Assembly (NCBI RefSeq): GCF_009707865.1 | Contig: NZ_WMBA01000053.1 | Coordinates: 1 to 58,089 of the forward strand | Origin: Amycolatopsis pithecellobii | GTDB lineage: Bacteria; Actinomycetota; Actinomycetes; Mycobacteriales; Pseudonocardiaceae | DNA: 58,089 nt | Direction: 5' to 3' | Part shown: positions 53,128 to 58,089 of the stretch, in pieces | Layout of the letters: the number at the start of each line of letters is the position of its first letter | Numbering within the stretch: position 1 is the first letter of the stretch | Notes under the pieces: generated by a model | Database searches by the model: none | Told to the model about the DNA's origin: nothing | Seen by the model: only the letters and a program-made list of their open reading frames with translations | Position numbers and translations under genes: made by a program

Positions 53128-53195
53128 GCTCTGTCCTTTGGATCAGTGTGGTGCCGGGCCAGCGCTTGGCCCTCCCACAGATGTTTCGGTAGGGA

Positions 53196-53627
53196 TTATT
53201 CGACCGTGATGCCCATCGACCGCGCCGTACCTGCGATGATCTTGGCTGCCTGGTCGATGTCGTGGGCGTTGAGGTCGCTCTTCTTGGTCTCGGCGATCTC
53301 GCGCACCTGGTCCCAGGTCACCTTCGCGACCTTGGTCTTGTGCGGCTCACCGGAGCCCTTCTCCACACCGGCGGCCTTGAGCAGCAGCTTCGCGGCCGGC
53401 GGGGTCTTGAGCTTGAAGTCGAACGACCGGTCTTCGTACACGGAGATCTCGACCGGCACCACGTTGCCGCGCTGCGACTCGGTGGCGGCGTTGTAGGCCT
53501 TGCAGAACTCCATGATGTTGACGCCGTGCTGACCCAGCGCGGGGCCGACCGGCGGGGCCGGGTTCGCGGCACCCGCCTGAATCTGCAGCTTGATGATCGC
53601 TGCAAGCTTCTTCTTCTTGGGTGGCAT
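53196..53627 (-). CDS. rplK: 50S ribosomal protein L11
   Basis: L11 lies in the GTPase-associated centre and is needed for stringent-response activation of RelA. The 143-residue product has [20 protein letters not shown], and the Pro-rich N-terminal helix that binds thiopeptide antibiotics is unaltered. It follows nusG by 75 bases. Confidence 0.98.
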   Translation of the reverse strand: MPPKKKKLAAIIKLQIQAGAANPAPPVGPALGQHGVNIMEFCKAYNAATESQRGNVVPVEISVYEDRSFDFKLKTPPAAKLLLKAAGVEKGSGEPHKTKVAKVTWDQVREIAETKKSDLNAHDIDQAAKIIAGTARSMGITVE

Positions 53628-53702
53628 TCCTGTTCCTCTTCACTACTGGCTTCCCCGCGCGCCTGCCTGCACGCGGACGCCGACGATCCAGTGTACGGAC
53701 CG

Positions 53703-54975
<1,273 letters not shown>

Positions 54976-55012
54976 GACTTCTCCTCCGCTTGGACCACCT
55001 GTTACGTCGACG

Positions 55013-55085
<73 letters not shown>

Positions 55086-55169
55086 TTGAGCTCGACCACC
55101 GCTCGCAGGACGCCTTTCACCAACCCCGTAACCGGTACGGGGCCAAGCGCCGGACGTTCCAAGTTCAGG

Positions 55170-55200
55170 AGTCTACGGCAAGCGTTCTGACACCTTTCAA
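55170..55200 (-). promoter_or_regulatory. Candidate promoter for tRNA-Trp and secE-nusG
   Basis: On the minus strand TTGAAA (55200-55195) and TAGACT (55175-55170) are 19 bases apart, a good -10 with slightly long spacing. The predicted start near 55163 is about 78 bases before the tRNA. The rest of the 278-base gap before the aminotransferase (55086-55363) shows no gene. Confidence 0.5.
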
Positions 55201-55363
55201 CCGAGCCTCCCGCTGCCTTGCGGGACACCCGCACCCGGTCGGCACCAACGGCCGGCTCCGCCATTATCGGCCATCAGTGCTCCCCTACTGTGGCGGAAAA
55301 GCATGCCACAGCGTGGGCCCACCTGCATGCCTGATCACAATCGGTGCATGCCACCATGGGGCC

Positions 55364-56581
55364 ATGACCTCTACCGCTACCCGCCCGCGCATCTCGGCTC
55401 GCATCGCCGGCATCACGCCGTCGGCGACTCTTGCGGTGGATGCGAAGGTGAAGGCGCTCAAGGCCGAGGGCCGGCCGGTGATCGGCTTCGGTGCGGGACA
55501 GCCCGACTTCCCGACGCCGGACTACGTCGTCGAGGCCGCCGCTGCCGCCGTGCGCGACCGGGCCAACCACGGCTACACCGCCGCCGCCGGGCTCCCCGAA
55601 CTGCGTGAAGCGCTCGCCGCGAAGACGCTCCGCGATTCCGGGTTGTCGGTCCAGCCGTCGCAAATCCTCGTGACCAACGGCGGTAAGCAGGCGGTGTATT
55701 CCGCGTTCGCGACGCTGCTGGATCCGGGTGACGAGGTGCTGTTACCGGCGCCGTACTGGACCACGTATCCCGAGTCGATCAAGTTGGCGGGCGGTGTCCC
55801 GGTGCAGGTCACCGCGGACGAGTCCACGGGTTACCTGGTTTCGGTGGAGCAACTGGAAGCTGCCCGCACGGACCGGACGAAGGTGCTGCTGTTCAACTCG
55901 CCGTCCAACCCCACCGGTGCCGTGTACCCGCGTGAGCTGATCGAGGCGATCGGCAAGTGGGCTCACGAGCACGGGATCTGGGTTGTCACGGACGAGATCT
56001 ACGAGCACCTCGTGTACGACGACGCGAAGAACTACTCGCTGCCCGTCGTGGTGCCGGAGATGGCGAACCAGACGCTGGTACTCAACGGTGTCGCGAAGAC
56101 ATACTCGATGACGGGGTGGCGGGTCGGCTGGATCATCGGCCCGCAGGACGTCGTCAGGGCGGCTTCGAGTTATCAGACTCACTTGTGCGGCAACGTTTCC
56201 AACGTTGCCCAACGCGCCGCCCTCGCGGCGGTTGCCGGTCCACTGGATGTGGTCGAGGAGATGCGTGCGGCGTTTGACGTGCGCCGCAAGCGAATCGTGT
56301 CGATGCTGTCGGAAATCCCGGGCTTCGAATGCCCGACCCCGAAGGGCGCGTTCTACGCCTACCCGTCGGTGAAGGGCGTGCTGGGCAAGGAAATCCGCGG
56401 CGAGCGTCCAGCGGACACGCTGGCACTGGCGGACCTCATCCTGCGCGAGGCCGAGGTCGCGGTCGTACCCGGTGAGGCTTTCGGGACACCGGGGTACTTC
56501 CGGTTCTCGTACGCACTCGCCGAGGCAGACTTGGTGGAAGGCGTCAGCCGCGTCGGAAAGCTGTTGGCGGAAGCCAAGTAG
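55364..56581 (+). CDS. Class I pyridoxal-phosphate aminotransferase, likely aspartate type
   Basis: Transfers amino groups between amino and keto acids using pyridoxal phosphate. The 405-residue protein has the cofactor lysine at about 245 ([16 protein letters not shown]), Asp210 and Tyr213 ([14 protein letters not shown]), Asn182 (SPSNPTG), and the carboxylate-binding arginine region near the end (YFRFSYAL). ATG 55364 ([20 protein letters not shown]) matches the family; a longer frame from 55028 would cross tRNA-Trp. It resembles actinobacterial AspC-type enzymes, but substrate cannot be fixed from sequence. Confidence 0.9.
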   Translation: MTSTATRPRISARIAGITPSATLAVDAKVKALKAEGRPVIGFGAGQPDFPTPDYVVEAAAAAVRDRANHGYTAAAGLPELREALAAKTLRDSGLSVQPSQILVTNGGKQAVYSAFATLLDPGDEVLLPAPYWTTYPESIKLAGGVPVQVTADESTGYLVSVEQLEAARTDRTKVLLFNSPSNPTGAVYPRELIEAIGKWAHEHGIWVVTDEIYEHLVYDDAKNYSLPVVVPEMANQTLVLNGVAKTYSMTGWRVGWIIGPQDVVRAASSYQTHLCGNVSNVAQRAALAAVAGPLDVVEEMRAAFDVRRKRIVSMLSEIPGFECPTPKGAFYAYPSVKGVLGKEIRGERPADTLALADLILREAEVAVVPGEAFGTPGYFRFSYALAEADLVEGVSRVGKLLAEAK

Positions 56582-56585
56582 CCGT

Positions 56586-56624
56586 GAAGCGTGGTCCTGT
56601 CGCCCTTCGGCAGGACGACGCTTC
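56586..56624. terminator. Terminator between the aminotransferase and mazF
   Basis: GAAGCGT (56586-56592) pairs with 56618-56624, and GTCCTG (56594-56599) with 56611-56616, separated by one mismatch. The 14-bp hairpin lies five bases after the aminotransferase stop and seven before the toxin stop on the other strand, and could serve both. Confidence 0.75.
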
Positions 56625-56630
56625 AGCTGT

Positions 56631-56930
56631 CTACTCCAGATCGAAGGCGTTGCGGATCGCCACGGCGAGTTCGCGTTCCTGCCACGAAAGCAGAAAGCCG
56701 AGATGCCGCCCCAGGTCGGCTTTCGAAATGGTGTGGATGTTGTCGCAGCTGATCACGCTCTCGTGGTCGAGCCCGTTGGCCGCTCCGACCGCAACCTCGG
56801 TCGAGATTCCGCGAACCGTCGCCGTAATGGGGGCCACCGTCACGCGGGTCAGGTGCGGTCGTACGAGTTCCCGCGTCAGGACCACAACGGGTCGCATCTT
56901 GTCCAGACGCGCAGCGTGAATCGGGCGCAT
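56631..56930 (-). CDS. mazF: MazF-type toxin, second pair
   Basis: A 99-residue MazF endonuclease with RPVVVLTREL, VTVAPITATVRGISTEV and SVISCDNIHTISKADLG motifs. It is distinct from the toxin at 49685-50020. The gene overlaps its antitoxin by one base (TGATG). It appears intact. Confidence 0.88.
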   Translation of the reverse strand: MRPIHAARLDKMRPVVVLTRELVRPHLTRVTVAPITATVRGISTEVAVGAANGLDHESVISCDNIHTISKADLGRHLGFLLSWQERELAVAIRNAFDLE

Positions 56931-57169
56931 CAGTCGAGGTCGTCCAGCGGGGTGCGGGCCGCGTAGTCGGTCAGCCCCGCGAGATCATCCCGTTGGCCGG
57001 AACTTTGCCGGAGGATTTCGACGTCGCGCTCGGCGATGATGCGCCGGCGCTCGTGCTCCAACGCGCGGGACACCAGTTCGGCCCTGCTCGCGGCTCTGCC
57101 CTCATCGACGACGTCATCGATGAACGAGACCAGCTCATCTGGCAGCCGCACCGCGATCTGCTTGCTCAT
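56930..57169 (-). CDS. mazE: MazE-type antitoxin, second pair (ribbon-helix-helix)
   Basis: A 79-residue antitoxin with a clear ribbon-helix-helix start (QIAVRLPDELVSFIDDVVDE; SRAELVSRALEHERRR) and an acidic C-terminus (LAGLTDYAARTPLDDLD). ATG 57169 is directly under a -10 and an 8-bp palindrome, so it is probably leaderless and autorepressed. It starts 28 bases after hadB ends. Confidence 0.88.
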   Translation of the reverse strand: MSKQIAVRLPDELVSFIDDVVDEGRAASRAELVSRALEHERRRIIAERDVEILRQSSGQRDDLAGLTDYAARTPLDDLD

Positions 57170-57175
57170 CCCATA

Positions 57176-57184
57176 ACGGTACCG
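57176..57184 (-). promoter_or_regulatory. Antitoxin -10 and palindromic operator
   Basis: TACCGT occupies -12 to -7 relative to the antitoxin ATG (57181-57176), fitting a leaderless -10. The palindrome CGGTACCG (57177-57184) overlaps it. Binding by the antitoxin would block the promoter. Confidence 0.55.
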
Positions 57185-57196
57185 GTTTGGGATGCA

Positions 57197-57598
57197 CTAC
57201 CTCACGATCGCGGTTGCTTTACCCAGTACGGTTTTTCCGTCGAACTTGGCGGTGATGTCCACGCGGGCGGTACCGTCGTCGCGGATTTCGGCTATTTTGC
57301 CGGTGAATTCGACCAGGGCGCCCTTGTCATCGTCGGGGACGACGACCGGGCGGGTGAACCGGCATCCGTACTGCACCAGGCGCCCCGGGTCACCCAGCCA
57401 GTCCGTCGCCAGTCTGCCGCCCAGGGCCATGGTGAGCATGCCGTGTGCGATCACGTCCGGCAGGCCGACCTGCTTCGCGAACCGTTCGTTCCAGTGGATC
57501 GGGTTGAAGTCCAGCGAAGCGCCCGCGTACCGCACCAGCCGCTCGCGCGTGACCAGCACCTGCAATGGCGGCAGCTCCTCGCCAACCTGGTACGCCAT
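57197..57598 (-). CDS. hadB: MaoC-type dehydratase subunit, HadB-like
   Basis: A 133-residue hot-dog-fold protein with the hydratase motif: Asp30 and His35 in SLDFNPIHWNERFAKQVGLP, then IAHGMLTMALGGR. In mycobacteria HadB pairs with HadA as the catalytic subunit of the fatty-acid synthase II dehydratase. ATG 57598 overlaps the hadA stop by one base. Earlier in-frame starts lie inside hadA. Confidence 0.9.
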   Translation of the reverse strand: MAYQVGEELPPLQVLVTRERLVRYAGASLDFNPIHWNERFAKQVGLPDVIAHGMLTMALGGRLATDWLGDPGRLVQYGCRFTRPVVVPDDDKGALVEFTGKIAEIRDDGTARVDITAKFDGKTVLGKATAIVR

Positions 57599-58047
57599 CA
57601 CGCACCCTCCCCACGGACGACGAGCTGAGCGCGTGTGGTGCACACGTGACCGCCGTCGGCGTCCGCGATCTCCGCGCGCACGGTCAGGAAGTCGTTGCCC
57701 GCCCTGGCCATGATGCTCTCAACGTACGTCGTCAACCTCAGTTGATCACCGGCGTGGACGGGTCGGGTGTACTGGAAACTCTGGTCGCCGTGCACCATCC
57801 GCGAGTAGTCCAGGCCCAGTTCCGGGTCGGCGACGATCGTGTTGATGGCGGCCAGGTTGATCACCGTGAGGAACGTCGGCGGGGCGATCACATCCGGGTG
57901 GCCGACGGCACGAGCCGCTTCCGGGTCACGGTAGATCGGGTTCTCGTCACCGATCGCGTCGGCGAACTCCCGGATTTTCTCCCGCCCGACTTCGTACGTG
58001 CTGGTCGGCGGATAACTACGCCCGATGAACGACTGATCCAGTGCCAC
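57598..58047 (-). CDS. hadA: MaoC-type dehydratase subunit, HadA-like
   Basis: A 149-residue hot-dog-fold protein (YEVGREKIREFADAIGDENP; FLTVINLAAINTIVADPELG; FQYTRPVHAGDQLRLTTYVE). Its hydratase motif is degenerate (GDENPIYRD), as in non-catalytic HadA. GTG 58047 (VALDQSFIGRSY) is the likely start. In mycobacteria rpmG precedes hadA and hadC follows hadB; here no hadC lies downstream and the window ends before any rpmG. Confidence 0.88.
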   Translation of the reverse strand: MALDQSFIGRSYPPTSTYEVGREKIREFADAIGDENPIYRDPEAARAVGHPDVIAPPTFLTVINLAAINTIVADPELGLDYSRMVHGDQSFQYTRPVHAGDQLRLTTYVESIMARAGNDFLTVRAEIADADGGHVCTTRAQLVVRGEGA

Positions 58048-58089
58048 GCACAGCACACTACCCAGCGAGGATGCCCCGCCCACCCGGAC

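Overview
The window is high-GC actinobacterial DNA with strong G/C bias at third codon positions, many GTG/TTG starts, four-base ATGA overlaps between genes, and several apparently leaderless promoters. The protein sequences and the gene order (tRNA-Trp, secE, nusG, rplK, rplA; mkl between rplL and rpoB; a hadAB pair beside tRNA-Trp) fit the Pseudonocardiaceae, most likely Amycolatopsis or a close relative. That assignment is from recall of the proteins, not from a search. Almost all of the window is the core transcription and translation locus, mostly on the minus strand.

Layout by coordinate. 1-1972 (+) is the tail of a type VII secretion locus (eccE plus one unknown partner). Bases 1-99 are an exact reverse complement of 266-364, so the start of the window looks like a fold-back join and the real 5' end of eccE is missing. 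1983-3211 holds a lone AbiEi/DUF559-like gene between two 22-bp-period repeat arrays in opposite orientation, with two DnaA-box-like nonamers at the end of the first. 3212-26095 (-) is truA and the alpha, spc, S10 and str operons from rplQ back to rpsL. Departures from the usual plan are a putative 65-codon gene between rpsM and rpsK and a membrane-protein gene with its own upstream terminator between rplO and secY. 26588-30065 (+) is a five-gene cassette: a YbaB-like protein, an EspC-like protein, a 407-residue WXG-type protein, and two membrane proteins. It is the best candidate here for an undescribed system, a type VII substrate with helper proteins and possible immunity proteins. 30066-37834 (-) is a 49-codon gene, rpoC and rpoB.

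38316-49469 (-) is a complete Mce lipid-import operon (mkl/mceG, yrbEA, yrbEB, mceA to mceF, two Mce-associated proteins), with neighbouring genes mostly overlapping by 1-4 bases. 49685-50241 is a MazEF-type toxin-antitoxin pair. 50340-54975 holds rplL, rplJ, a divergent membrane protein, rplA, rplK, nusG and secE, followed by tRNA-Trp (55013-55085). 55364-56581 (+) is a class I aminotransferase. 56631-57169 (-) is a second MazEF pair, and 57197-58047 (-) is a hadA/hadB-like dehydratase pair.

The ribosomal and RNA polymerase genes supply the expression machinery. The Mce genes build an ABC-type lipid importer whose ATPase is encoded first in the operon. Regulation visible in the sequence includes strong hairpin terminators, a hairpin at the start of the S10 leader, an attenuator-like hairpin in the rplJ leader, a very stable rpoB-rpoC hairpin, and palindromes overlapping the promoters of both toxin-antitoxin pairs.
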